Source: Palsa-189 sp963803735
GTDB lineage: Bacteria; Acidobacteriota; Terriglobia; Acidiferrales; UBA7541
Assembly: GCA_963803735.1 (NCBI GenBank)
Contig: CAWDNV010000012.1
Location: 62,001 to 126,000 of the forward strand
DNA: 64,000 nt
Direction: 5' to 3'
This document shows positions 40,657 through 49,701 of this stretch, in pieces (within the stretch, counting starts at the first letter, position 1; every line of letters starts with the position of its first letter). The notes below the pieces were generated by a model. It saw only the letters and a program-made list of their open reading frames with translations. It ran no database searches and was not told the DNA's origin. Both the position numbers and the translations under genes were made by a program.

Positions 40657-41730
40657 TTAGCCGGCGGATTCCAGGACCTTCTCCGCTGGTCCGCCCTGGG
40701 CTAATTCCTCAAGCGAGGTGCGTGCCCGGTCAAGCTTGCGGTCGGCGTCGGAATAGCTTTGCTGCGCATTGCGCAGATGAGTGCCCAGCCGCTCGTAAAC
40801 TTCGCCGAAGTTGTCGATCTGCTTTTTCAAACCACTGAGGCTGCCCAGCAACCTCTTGGCGTTCTCTTCGATCTGCATCCCACGCAACCCTAGAAAAACA
40901 ATCTTGAGATGAGCAAAAAGCGTACTCGGGGAAACGGGAACGACGCACCGCGTCCGGCAATACTCGTCGAGTGGCGTTCCTTTCGCATCAACGGAGCGCA
41001 ATAGCTCGTAATAAATGCCTTCCGAGGGAACGAACATCAGCGCTATGTCGAGTGTTTCCTCCCCGGGCAGAATATATTTTTTGGCAATGGAGTCGGCGTG
41101 CAGGCGTACGGCATTCGAGAAATCCTTGCGGCATTCCTCGCCTTGATCGAGAAGGCGGCGATAGCCTTCGAGAGGAAATTTGGAATCGATGGGCATGAGC
41201 TTGTCGTTTAAGCGCACCACGGCATCCACGACTTCACCGGTCGAAAATCGGAATTGCGTTTCATAGGTGGCCCTGGGCAGCGTATCGGCGAGAATGCGAT
41301 CGAGTGCGACTTCGCCCAGGGTGCCGCGCGTTTTCGCCCCGCCGAGCACGTCTTCGATTTGTTTGGCCGCCGCCGAAAGCTCGTGGCCGGCCTGCTGCAC
41401 TTCACCGAGCTGCTGCCGGATAGTGCCCAGCATTTGTGTGGAAGCCTGCAACTGTTCCGAGACGGCTTTTTGCGCGCCGCTGGCAATTGTGCCGACTGAG
41501 GCCATGCCGCTTTGCACCTGCTGGGTAACTTGGCCTAACTGCGAGCTCATGGATTGCGCGAGTTGGTTGATTTGCGCAGCGGTAGCCTGTGCCTGCGCAG
41601 CCAGCAACGATTGCATTTCCTTACGAAGCGCCTCGCTTTGCGCGCTGGCCAGGTCCCGTCCCCTGAGCGCCACGAAGATCCCGAACCCACCGAGAACGGC
41701 GATGACTGCGGCTGCGATCCATCCGATCAT
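40657..41730 (-). CDS. rmuC: DNA recombination protein RmuC
   Basis: A 357-residue RmuC. One N-terminal membrane helix (WIAAAVIAVLGGFGIFVAL), a long coiled coil (SSQLGQVTQQVQSGM, EQLQASTQMLGTIRQQLGEV), then the nuclease-like domain with LGEVALDRILADTLPRATYE, LMPIDSKFPLEGYRRL and FVPSEGIYYELLRSVDAKG. RmuC limits inversions and recombination in E. coli; the biochemical activity is not fully known. I chose the ATG at 41730 (MIGWIAAAV) since the upstream 36 residues precede the membrane helix and lack family character. Confidence 0.92.
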   Translation of the reverse strand: MIGWIAAAVIAVLGGFGIFVALRGRDLASAQSEALRKEMQSLLAAQAQATAAQINQLAQSMSSQLGQVTQQVQSGMASVGTIASGAQKAVSEQLQASTQMLGTIRQQLGEVQQAGHELSAAAKQIEDVLGGAKTRGTLGEVALDRILADTLPRATYETQFRFSTGEVVDAVVRLNDKLMPIDSKFPLEGYRRLLDQGEECRKDFSNAVRLHADSIAKKYILPGEETLDIALMFVPSEGIYYELLRSVDAKGTPLDEYCRTRCVVPVSPSTLFAHLKIVFLGLRGMQIEENAKRLLGSLSGLKKQIDNFGEVYERLGTHLRNAQQSYSDADRKLDRARTSLEELAQGGPAEKVLESAG

Positions 41731-41865
41731 GTCTTGGTACTTTATCGCGAATGGGGCGAGGCGCAAGCGATCTAATGCGACGCTGTGTGGAAACTTTCTG
41801 AGGCCTGGTGGTAAACGCAGTCGGAACCCGTGAGTCAAAAGCGGTTAACGCGCGAATCGTCGCGC

Positions 41866-44424
41866 TTAGTCGATTAGTTTCTTGATGCGGCGGCGGAGCT
41901 TCTCGCGGTCGTCCTCGCTTATGTGCACGAACTCGATGCCGCAACCCTTGGTGCTGACGCTGCGCACGACAGCTGTCGCGCGAATCTTCTCGAATCCGGC
42001 ATGAATCTCGATGCGCAATGACTCCCCCAACGAAAACTGAGCAGACGTCTCCAGCAGCGCACCGCCCAAGGCGATGGATCGCACTCGCGCGGAACGCTTT
42101 TGCGGCCCTTCCATTTTGGCCGGAAGAGGTTCAGGCAGAGCCACCCGCAAATAACGGCGCGGTTGCGCGAAAGGCGGTGTCGAAGTTGCCGAGGTCTTAG
42201 CCGGAAGCCGCAGCGTGAGCGATCCCACTCGATCTTCGATTAGCGCCAGAGCATCTTCGGCGGCTGAGCGCAAACCTGCGGGTTCGGTATAGGTCAGGCC
42301 TGAACGATTGCGCACCAGATTGCGCAATGGCGTGGCCGCGCTCGACGCCTTCATTCTGCCTAAGGCTTCGATGGCCTTTATGCGAATAAATACATCGCCA
42401 AAGCGCTCCGCATCGCCGATGGCAATCTCCATCAGGCGCGGCACGGCCGAGCTATCGCCCACTATCCCGATATGATCGATCATTCCGGGAGTAACCAACA
42501 GATGCCCATCGCGAAGTAAGGCTATGAAAGCTTCGGCCGCTTGCAGGCGCAATGCTGGGGCGGTTTGGCGCGCCAATTCCGTGACCGCCAGGTCTTGGAG
42601 GCTCCAGTCCCAACTAGGGAAGGCCCTCGGGAGAGCCGCAATCAGCCGGTCAGGCGCCGACGCGGACAACAGCTTGATGGCGGTAGCCACGCGCTGCCGC
42701 CGAGGCTCGAGGAGGTGAGTTTCGAGCGCGCCAATCACGGGCTCGCCTGCTGCACGCACTAACCTGGCCATCGCCGGTAGGGTGTTCAACCCGGCGGAAG
42801 AGGTCAAAAGAAGGCGCAGGCGATCGAGCAGCCGCTCCGGATCACGCCGTAAAAGGCGTGGCAGTGCCGCATCAAGCGACCGGTTGGCGAGCGCCAGATC
42901 GACCAACAGCAGCCATTCCTCGCGGCCTACAATCTGTCGGGTAAGCGCACTCAGGCGCTCTTCGTCGGACTCCGCGGGCGGCTGATCGATCGCCATCAGA
43001 ATGCTCTCGACCTCGGCACATTCACCCCGCGCCAGCGCCAGCGCAGCCAAAGTTTGCGTCAATTGTTCCAGCAGATTGGCAATTCCAGGTGAAACCTCAC
43101 GATGCAGAGCAGCCACTACGCTCTTTCCCAAGTCGGCAAGCTGAGCGCACGGCCAGATGCGTTCCAAAATGTCCTTCAGCTCGAGCAGGCTCGAAACCAC
43201 CGCTCTCCGTGCTTTTTCTTCTTCCGAACTCAGGCAGCGTACGAAATCGGCGAGCGCCCGGCGTGCCTGGCTCCGAGAAGCTTCCGCGCGCCTGCTCTCC
43301 GCGGCCGCGATCAATCCTTCCAGATATTCGCGCAGCAGACTGACGGGCAGACACCAGGCCTCGTGGCTCGCCAGCAGACGGGTTTGTTCGCGCGCGGGCA
43401 GGGAACTCCAGAAGCGCGCGACGAGCGGGTCCAGGCTGGGATCGCTTTCTTGATGACCGTCCCGTTCGGGGCGAAGCTGCGAGAGCATCATGCGCACTTC
43501 CGTCGGCCGAACTCGGCGCCCGAGAAATTCGGAACGGGCGTAGTCGACACTGAGTGCGTCCGCAACCCGCGCGAGATAGACGCCTAGCGATTCGCTCTCC
43601 CGAGGTGGTTCGAGAGTCACGCCTCGCATAAGTGTGGACCGAACGAATTGATCGCTACCGGCAAATTCGTCGCGAATAGCGCGTGCGGCTTCCTGCGGCG
43701 CCTGCAGTCGAACGTGCCCCAGACGTCCGGCGGACGCCCATAAGCGGCGCAAGGCCGCCCGGAACTGATCCGGTGCAACTGTCGCCGCTGAGTCGCCAAT
43801 CACGGAACTGGCAGCTCCGCCGAGCAAGGCTTCGAGCAGCCCGGCAAAGTTAATGGATTCGCTGGCGCGTTCCGCCACTTCATTCACGCGAATTCCTGTA
43901 ATTCGATGTTCGCGCAGGCGCGAGGCCCAGTCCTCTCGCGAAGAACTGTTCCGTGCACGACATGCCGCTTCTACGGCGCGCGCAAACTGCAGCAGCTCGT
44001 CCAGTCGTGTGTGCGGAACGAATGTCAGCGAACGGAGGGATGCACGGCTGAAGACGTCCGCAAGGGTTTTCAATTCGCCGCGCGCATCTCCAAGTGGATG
44101 GCCGGGGCCTGAAAGCTGCTTTGTAACCGCCAGACGATCATGCTCTATCGTGAAACGTAACACCGCTGAACCGGTGAGGGCGTCATCGAGCGCATGGCCG
44201 GTCGATTTCAGGCTGTCAATCAGGCGAGGATGATGCTGATGGTAGAGCCGCACCGAACGCAATAAGAGATGAAAAGAACGCAAAAATTGAACTGCCAAAG
44301 CGTCGGAATCCATGCGAACTGGCGTTGCCGTAAGCGGTTCTTCCCCAGAAAGCCGCGAAGACGGTTGCAAAGATGCTTCAGATGGCTGGCGACGTTGAAA
44401 CTGGGCAAGGTTTTTGGCGCTCAT
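41866..44424 (-). CDS. HEAT-repeat protein with C-terminal PilZ domain
   Basis: An 852-residue soluble protein. Residues 40-550 are mostly helical; HEAT-like repeats cover about 550-730 (RLVRAAGEPVIGALETHLLE, VPRLMEIAIGDAERFGDVFI, IRIKAIEALGRMKASSAATP). Residues about 750-850 form a PilZ domain (RRYLRVALPEPLPAKMEG, FEKIRATAVVRSVSTKGCGI). The c-di-GMP motif is degenerate: the Arg pair is partly kept (RRYLR) but the D/NxSxxG motif reads RSIALGG, so ligand binding is doubtful. It is transcribed alone. A motility or secretion adaptor is a guess. Confidence 0.75.
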   Translation of the reverse strand: MSAKNLAQFQRRQPSEASLQPSSRLSGEEPLTATPVRMDSDALAVQFLRSFHLLLRSVRLYHQHHPRLIDSLKSTGHALDDALTGSAVLRFTIEHDRLAVTKQLSGPGHPLGDARGELKTLADVFSRASLRSLTFVPHTRLDELLQFARAVEAACRARNSSSREDWASRLREHRITGIRVNEVAERASESINFAGLLEALLGGAASSVIGDSAATVAPDQFRAALRRLWASAGRLGHVRLQAPQEAARAIRDEFAGSDQFVRSTLMRGVTLEPPRESESLGVYLARVADALSVDYARSEFLGRRVRPTEVRMMLSQLRPERDGHQESDPSLDPLVARFWSSLPAREQTRLLASHEAWCLPVSLLREYLEGLIAAAESRRAEASRSQARRALADFVRCLSSEEEKARRAVVSSLLELKDILERIWPCAQLADLGKSVVAALHREVSPGIANLLEQLTQTLAALALARGECAEVESILMAIDQPPAESDEERLSALTRQIVGREEWLLLVDLALANRSLDAALPRLLRRDPERLLDRLRLLLTSSAGLNTLPAMARLVRAAGEPVIGALETHLLEPRRQRVATAIKLLSASAPDRLIAALPRAFPSWDWSLQDLAVTELARQTAPALRLQAAEAFIALLRDGHLLVTPGMIDHIGIVGDSSAVPRLMEIAIGDAERFGDVFIRIKAIEALGRMKASSAATPLRNLVRNRSGLTYTEPAGLRSAAEDALALIEDRVGSLTLRLPAKTSATSTPPFAQPRRYLRVALPEPLPAKMEGPQKRSARVRSIALGGALLETSAQFSLGESLRIEIHAGFEKIRATAVVRSVSTKGCGIEFVHISEDDREKLRRRIKKLID

Positions 44425-44642
44425 GGCTGGATTTTTAGGTGACTCAGACGCGCGGGCCGCATTTCTTACACGCGCAAGCTATTGCACTCCACATCTCTGC
44501 CCATAAGGCCGACTGTGTCCAAAATAGGTGTAGGGGCTCACTATCAGATTGCCTTCAGCAACCATACTTTACAAGCGATCAGGGCAGAGACGGCTGCGTA
44601 TGTGTCAATTGTCAGTGAGTGACTTGTCGTGCCGCGCAGGGC

Positions 44643-45692
44643 TTAATCGTGCTCTGACGCGCTCCCGCCCGTCAGTTGCACCAGTTGCTGGGGTGCCGGT
44701 ACGCCAGATGGGATCGGCTGGAGCGTTTGAGGCGCGCGCCAATTGTCGAGCATGGCCACTTGCTGAGAGCAGGAGACCGTACAATGGGGGGCGCACGATT
44801 TCTCAGTGTTGAACTCCCGGCGAAAATCATCCATGGTGTAGTTCATCAGAGGAATGCCGGGATAGCCGCGTTGCTGCGAGCACCAGTGAACGAGGCCGTC
44901 TTCGCAAATATAGAGATAGCGCGCTCCGGATCGGCAGCGCCACTCATTGGCCTTGCCGCGAGCGATATTGTGTTGGAACTGATTGAAGTGTGAATAAGAG
45001 CGCTTTCCGAGATCCATCACCTCTTCGAAAATCTTCTGCTCTTTATCGCTCAGCGGCTTGAGTTGACCGTTGCCGTCGTGCAGCACGCCAATGGTGCTGG
45101 AAAATCCGAGCTCCAGTGCGCGCCGGGCTACTTTCAGCGCATCTTCCGGAAATCTTATGCCGCTGCCCAGCACGGAGTTGATGTTCACCTGAAATTCGGC
45201 GTATTCAGAGAGCAGCACCAGCTTCTGGTCGAGCACCTTCAGGCTTTTCTTGGAAGTTTCATCGGGCAGGGCATTATCGATGCTGATCTGCAAGTGGTCG
45301 AGCCCGGCGCGATTCAGCCGCTCGATGCGCTCCCGCGTAAGCAGGTAGCCATTGGTAATCATTCCGGCCAGTATTCCGTGGCTGCGCACGCGCGCGATGA
45401 TGCGGTCGAGATCGGGATGCAACAAGGGTTCGCCGCCGCTCTGCGTAATGATGGTCGTTCCCAATTCCGCCAGGCGGTCGATTCTGTGCAGCATCTCCTC
45501 GATAGGAACCGGCTTCGAGAAATCGTCGAATTCGTTGCAATAGGTGCAGGAAAGATTGCAGCGGCGGATCGGAATCAGGTGCGCGAGGACCGGATGATCG
45601 GTGTTGAGCAAACCCCAGGCGATCATGCGCCATTCCTTCAGCCTGGTCTTAACGAAGCGCAGCTTGCGGCGGGCGCGAGTGGTGAACTTCAT
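44643..45692 (-). CDS. Radical SAM enzyme with C-terminal Cys clusters
   Basis: A 349-residue radical SAM enzyme. The cluster motif is CNLSCTYC at about 45-52; GGEPLLHPDLDRII and TNGYLLTRERIERL follow, and ISIDNAL is the typical barrel strand. The C-terminal third holds more cysteines (WRCRSGARYLYICEDGLVHW, CAPHCTVSC), which look like an SPASM/twitch-type auxiliary cluster. It is last in the 51492-44643 operon, 47 bases after the 94-residue gene. The substrate is unknown; peptide or cofactor modification would fit the architecture. Confidence 0.8.
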   Translation of the reverse strand: MKFTTRARRKLRFVKTRLKEWRMIAWGLLNTDHPVLAHLIPIRRCNLSCTYCNEFDDFSKPVPIEEMLHRIDRLAELGTTIITQSGGEPLLHPDLDRIIARVRSHGILAGMITNGYLLTRERIERLNRAGLDHLQISIDNALPDETSKKSLKVLDQKLVLLSEYAEFQVNINSVLGSGIRFPEDALKVARRALELGFSSTIGVLHDGNGQLKPLSDKEQKIFEEVMDLGKRSYSHFNQFQHNIARGKANEWRCRSGARYLYICEDGLVHWCSQQRGYPGIPLMNYTMDDFRREFNTEKSCAPHCTVSCSQQVAMLDNWRAPQTLQPIPSGVPAPQQLVQLTGGSASEHD

Positions 45693-45739
45693 GCGAGTCT
45701 TAGAGATATGCGCAAGATTGTGTGCATGTCCGCGAGAAC

Positions 45740-46024
45740 TCAGGCCATGAACGGCTTCAGTTCGCGCTGAATATCCTCCGGGCCGATGGTTTCGCCCGAA
45801 TTCAGCCGCTCCAGGATTCCGGCAAGGATGCGTTTGCCTTCTGCCTTTGTATAGTTGCGCAAATAGCCGTCAAAGATATGCTCGCCGCGCATAGCGTCAT
45901 TGATCTCTTTCTCTTTATTGTGCTCGTCTAACTCGGTGAAATAAACGACACGATAGAGCCTGCCTAATTCCGGCTCGCGGAAAATTTCAAACATCACTTT
46001 GTCGGATTCGATGGCGAGTGCCAT
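45740..46024 (-). CDS. Conserved small protein in the activase operon
   Basis: A 94-residue protein (MALAIESDKVMFEIFREPEL) with a beta-rich N-terminal half (LYRVVYFTELDEHNKEKEIN) and a helical C-terminus (EGKRILAGILERLNSG). No family recognised. It is 24 bases after the activase and 47 bases before the radical SAM gene, so it belongs to this operon and probably works with one of them. Confidence 0.6.
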   Translation of the reverse strand: MALAIESDKVMFEIFREPELGRLYRVVYFTELDEHNKEKEINDAMRGEHIFDGYLRNYTKAEGKRILAGILERLNSGETIGPEDIQRELKPFMA

Positions 46025-46048
46025 GCTGTAATCACTTTCGATGCTTGA

Positions 46049-49000
46049 CTAAACCGCCTGAAGTTCTTCGCGTTCCATTCCGGCGGATTCTCGCGCAGGC
46101 ATGGCCGCCGGCATACCTAATTCCGCGCGCAACTTGGCCTCGAATTCCGCCAGCTTGATATCGATCTCCGACTCCTTGCGCGTTCTGGCGATCATGTCTT
46201 CACGATAGCGCTTCAGGAAATAGGCGATCGTCTCAACGCGGATGCGAATCGACCCGCTGGGTTTATTTTCGTCGATGTCCTTGAAGGAGAAATAAGGCGT
46301 GCCGGACTTCGTCACCGTCTCTTCAACGGTCGTATAGATCGGCGCGTCATGGCCGCACTTGAAGCTGGATAGCTCGAGCGCAACAAGATTGGGATGCCGG
46401 GCCGTATATTTCGCCGCCCATACCTTCTGGCTTGTGTTTTCGCTGTAGGAATTCTTCCAGGCGTCGGTGATGTCCATGGGATGCGTAATCATTCCGGCGC
46501 GCACTTCTTCGCCGAAAAGCCGCCAGATGATTTCGTCATCGATCGGCAGCGATGCCTGCGTCAACACCGGATATCCCAGCTTTTGGAATTCCTCGAGGAT
46601 GTCGTGGTTGAGTCCGGGATCGTTGTGATAGGGCCGCGCCAGCAGGACGATGCCGATTCCGTCCTCCGCTTCGAGTTTGCGCAAAATTTCGCGCCCCTGA
46701 TTGCGAAGAATGCCCTCGGTGAACTGATCCATGGCTTTCATCGCTTCTTGCGAGGCGCGCTGATTCTCCTCGGGCGAAAGCCCCAGGATCTCACGGAAGG
46801 TTTCGAACATCTGGCGTTCGAAAAGCACGGGCTTGCCGCAGTTGATGAGCGGGTCCAGGAATTTGACGCCCATCTCCGTAAAGAGATCGCTTTCCTTTGT
46901 GAACGCGGCTTTCGTTGCCGCCGGCGTAGCGGTTACGGTTGGGCAGGCGCGATGGCTCTGCGCATTCACCAAATCCGACGGCAGGTCGTCGATCATGGGA
47001 AAGAAGATGACGTCCAGCGGCTTCTTTTTATGGTGCACATAGAGCAAATTGTGCACGTGCGGGATGCCCACCTTGGATGGGAAGCAAGGATCGATCGAGC
47101 CGCGCTTGGCACCGGCTTTGTAAAGCTCCTCAGTCGTGTAGTCGGAATAAATCAGATTCTCGGCCGGAACGCCCAGCGACTCAAAGTAGGCGCTGAACAT
47201 CGGATTGCACGTGTACTGATTCAAGACGCGCGGGATGCCAATGCGCAGGCTGGCGCGGCGCTTCATGGCAGCGGCCCGTGCTTTTTGCCCCGCCGTAAGC
47301 GTATAGCGCGGGAGCGGGTCAGCCACAGCGGCCGGTTTGAAAGACTTGAAGACCATCTTGGCCGCGACTTCGGCCATATTGGGATTGGCGTCTTTGACCG
47401 AATCCATGCCTTTCTTGATTTCGCGCATGGCATTCACGTCTTCAACCAATCCGCGATCGCAACTGTTGTTGACGATCAGCCGCTTAGTGCCCTCGGCGAT
47501 CGGGATCTTTGAAGTCTTGAAGCCAATGTTTTCCACCGGGACGCCCGGCATCAGCTTGACGTCGATAAACGTGCGCAGGCACTTGTTCTTGCAGAAATAG
47601 CAGCGCGTGTCTTCGTTGCGATGCGTGATGTAGCTGATCTTCTCGACAGCTTCCATTCCGATGAAGCTGGTCTGGCGGCCCATTCTCCATAGGCGATTCG
47701 CCTCGATAGCGGCGCCGATCGCTCCGGATTCTCCGCAATGTTCGTGCACGATGACGTTCGGCTTCACGCCCTTATCGCGGAAGCGCGACTCGATGAAGTC
47801 GACCTGCGACTTGACGGCCGCCAGGTTGTGCTGTGTGCCGCCCTGCAAGACAAAGGTGCGGCCGAGCGAAGCCAGGTTGGGAATCTGGGAGACGTACAGC
47901 CAGATATTTTTCGGCAGTACGTTTGCTAATCCCGCGAGAATTTCTTCCGGCTTCCAGCCTTGCCGCTGGAAATCCACAATGTCCGATTGCATGAAGACGG
48001 CGCAGCCATAGCCAAACATCGGCATGGCCTTGGCGTTGAATGCCAGATCCGCGAATTGCGTCACTTCATAGCCGAATCCTGTGCAGGTGGATTGCAGGAA
48101 GTATCCATTGCCAGCCGAGCATTGCGTATTCAATTTGAAATCTTTTACGCGGCCGTCCTGCAGGATGATGAGCTTGATGTCCTGGCCACCGACGTCGCAG
48201 ATCACATCGGCGTGCGGATAGAAGTGCAGCGATGCTTCCGTGTGGGCCACCGTTTCCACGATGGCGGCGTCGGCGTTGAGCACGTCTCTAAGAATGTCTT
48301 TAGCGTAACCTGTCGTACCCAGGCCCATGATGCGCAGCGTCGCGCCCTGTTCCTCAACCTGCTGCCGCAGATTGCGGAACATATCCATGGTGTCTTCGAT
48401 CGGATTGCCCTTGGAGAGCTGATAGCACTTCACCAGGATGCGCTTGTCTTTATCGAGCAGTACGGCTTTCGTCGAAGTGGAGCCGCCGTCGATCCCCATG
48501 AAGCCCTCGACCACCTGCCCGGGTTGGAACTTCGCCGGCACAAATTTCTTGGGCTTATATCGTTCTTTGAACGCCCGAAGCTCTTCCTCGTCCTTGCTTA
48601 GGCCGCTGCCGCCCTTTTTCTGCTTCTCTTCGAGCCGCCCAACGTTCATGTACCATTCCAGATTTTCAACACCGCGGTAAAGGCCGATGGCTTCGTCCTC
48701 GTCTTTGCCAAATTCCACCGAACCGAGCGCCGCGAAATATTGAGCATTCTCTGGAACCAGAATAAGAGAGGCGGGGTCAACGCCTTCCGGAAGCGGAAAC
48801 TTACGCTCTTCCCAAATCTTCGGGATATTCGTTTTCCAGCACTCTTTCATGCCCCGGATGTACGTGTTTGGACCGCCGAGCAGCAACACCTGGGGTCGCA
48901 GCGTATTGCCGCGGGTGAGCACGGCGAGGTTTTGCTGCACGATGGCCTCAAAGAGCGAAGCCATCAACTCGTCGCCGGGCACACCAGTCTTTTGCAGGCC

Positions 49001-49687
49001 GTTGATATCCGTTTCCGCGAAGACTCCACACTTTCCGGCCACAGGATGCAGCTTCAGTCCGACATAGCCCATCTCGCAGAGTTGCTCGGACGGGATGCGC
49101 AGCTTGGCGTTGATCTTGTCGATCACAGCGCCCGTGCCGCCCGCGCACTTGTCATTCATCGACGGGATTTTCTTTTTGCGGCCGGTGACAGGATCTTCTT
49201 TAAAGATAATGATCTTTGCGTCTTGGCCGCCCAGTTCGATCACGGAACCGCATTGCGGATAGAGCTTCTCGACGGCCAGCGCAACGGCATTCACTTCTTG
49301 CACAAACTTTGCGCCAATTAGGGGCGCAATGCCCCCGCCGCCGCTGCCCGTAACGAAGATACGCGTAAGGCCGTGGGCGATTCCGACTTCGCTCTCCATC
49401 CGTTTCAGGAATTCGAGCACCTTCTCGGGCTGCTTGGTATCGTGGCGTTGATAATCCCGCCAGAGGATCTGGTCGTTGACGGGATTTACTACTACGGCCT
49501 TAACCGTGGTTGAGCCAACGTCAAGGCCGACCATGAGACGCACGCCCTGATCCAAGCGAGGCGCCGCCGGTTTCACCAACGGAGGGGGAGGCGCTACAAC
49601 AGGCTTGGAGAGATTTGTCAGTGGGACAAATGCGCCGCCAGTATTGCCGGCGCTTCCGGTTCCGCAGCTTCCGCTCGAGCAGCCCAT
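46049..49687 (-). CDS. Giant 2-hydroxyacyl-CoA dehydratase activase (two BcrAD/BadFG ATPase domains)
   Basis: A 1212-residue protein. The ATG at 49687 follows GAGGAGA. A Cys-rich start (MGCSSGSCGTGS) leads to two ASKHA ATPase domains: the first with MVGLDVGSTTVKAVVVNP, GSVIELGGQDAKIIIF and the iron-sulfur Cys in NDKCAGGTGAVID; the second from about 395 with GIDGGSTSTKAVLLDKDK, ICDVGGQDIKLIILQ and NTQCSAGNGYFLQ. The final 500 residues are a DUF2229-type region with further cysteines (ACPTVTATP). Such proteins use ATP to push electrons into a partner cluster. The partner is the 49702 protein, upstream by 14 bases. Confidence 0.9.
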   Translation of the reverse strand: MGCSSGSCGTGSAGNTGGAFVPLTNLSKPVVAPPPPLVKPAAPRLDQGVRLMVGLDVGSTTVKAVVVNPVNDQILWRDYQRHDTKQPEKVLEFLKRMESEVGIAHGLTRIFVTGSGGGGIAPLIGAKFVQEVNAVALAVEKLYPQCGSVIELGGQDAKIIIFKEDPVTGRKKKIPSMNDKCAGGTGAVIDKINAKLRIPSEQLCEMGYVGLKLHPVAGKCGVFAETDINGLQKTGVPGDELMASLFEAIVQQNLAVLTRGNTLRPQVLLLGGPNTYIRGMKECWKTNIPKIWEERKFPLPEGVDPASLILVPENAQYFAALGSVEFGKDEDEAIGLYRGVENLEWYMNVGRLEEKQKKGGSGLSKDEEELRAFKERYKPKKFVPAKFQPGQVVEGFMGIDGGSTSTKAVLLDKDKRILVKCYQLSKGNPIEDTMDMFRNLRQQVEEQGATLRIMGLGTTGYAKDILRDVLNADAAIVETVAHTEASLHFYPHADVICDVGGQDIKLIILQDGRVKDFKLNTQCSAGNGYFLQSTCTGFGYEVTQFADLAFNAKAMPMFGYGCAVFMQSDIVDFQRQGWKPEEILAGLANVLPKNIWLYVSQIPNLASLGRTFVLQGGTQHNLAAVKSQVDFIESRFRDKGVKPNVIVHEHCGESGAIGAAIEANRLWRMGRQTSFIGMEAVEKISYITHRNEDTRCYFCKNKCLRTFIDVKLMPGVPVENIGFKTSKIPIAEGTKRLIVNNSCDRGLVEDVNAMREIKKGMDSVKDANPNMAEVAAKMVFKSFKPAAVADPLPRYTLTAGQKARAAAMKRRASLRIGIPRVLNQYTCNPMFSAYFESLGVPAENLIYSDYTTEELYKAGAKRGSIDPCFPSKVGIPHVHNLLYVHHKKKPLDVIFFPMIDDLPSDLVNAQSHRACPTVTATPAATKAAFTKESDLFTEMGVKFLDPLINCGKPVLFERQMFETFREILGLSPEENQRASQEAMKAMDQFTEGILRNQGREILRKLEAEDGIGIVLLARPYHNDPGLNHDILEEFQKLGYPVLTQASLPIDDEIIWRLFGEEVRAGMITHPMDITDAWKNSYSENTSQKVWAAKYTARHPNLVALELSSFKCGHDAPIYTTVEETVTKSGTPYFSFKDIDENKPSGSIRIRVETIAYFLKRYREDMIARTRKESEIDIKLAEFEAKLRAELGMPAAMPARESAGMEREELQAV

Positions 49688-49701
49688 TATTCTCCTCAGA
49701 C

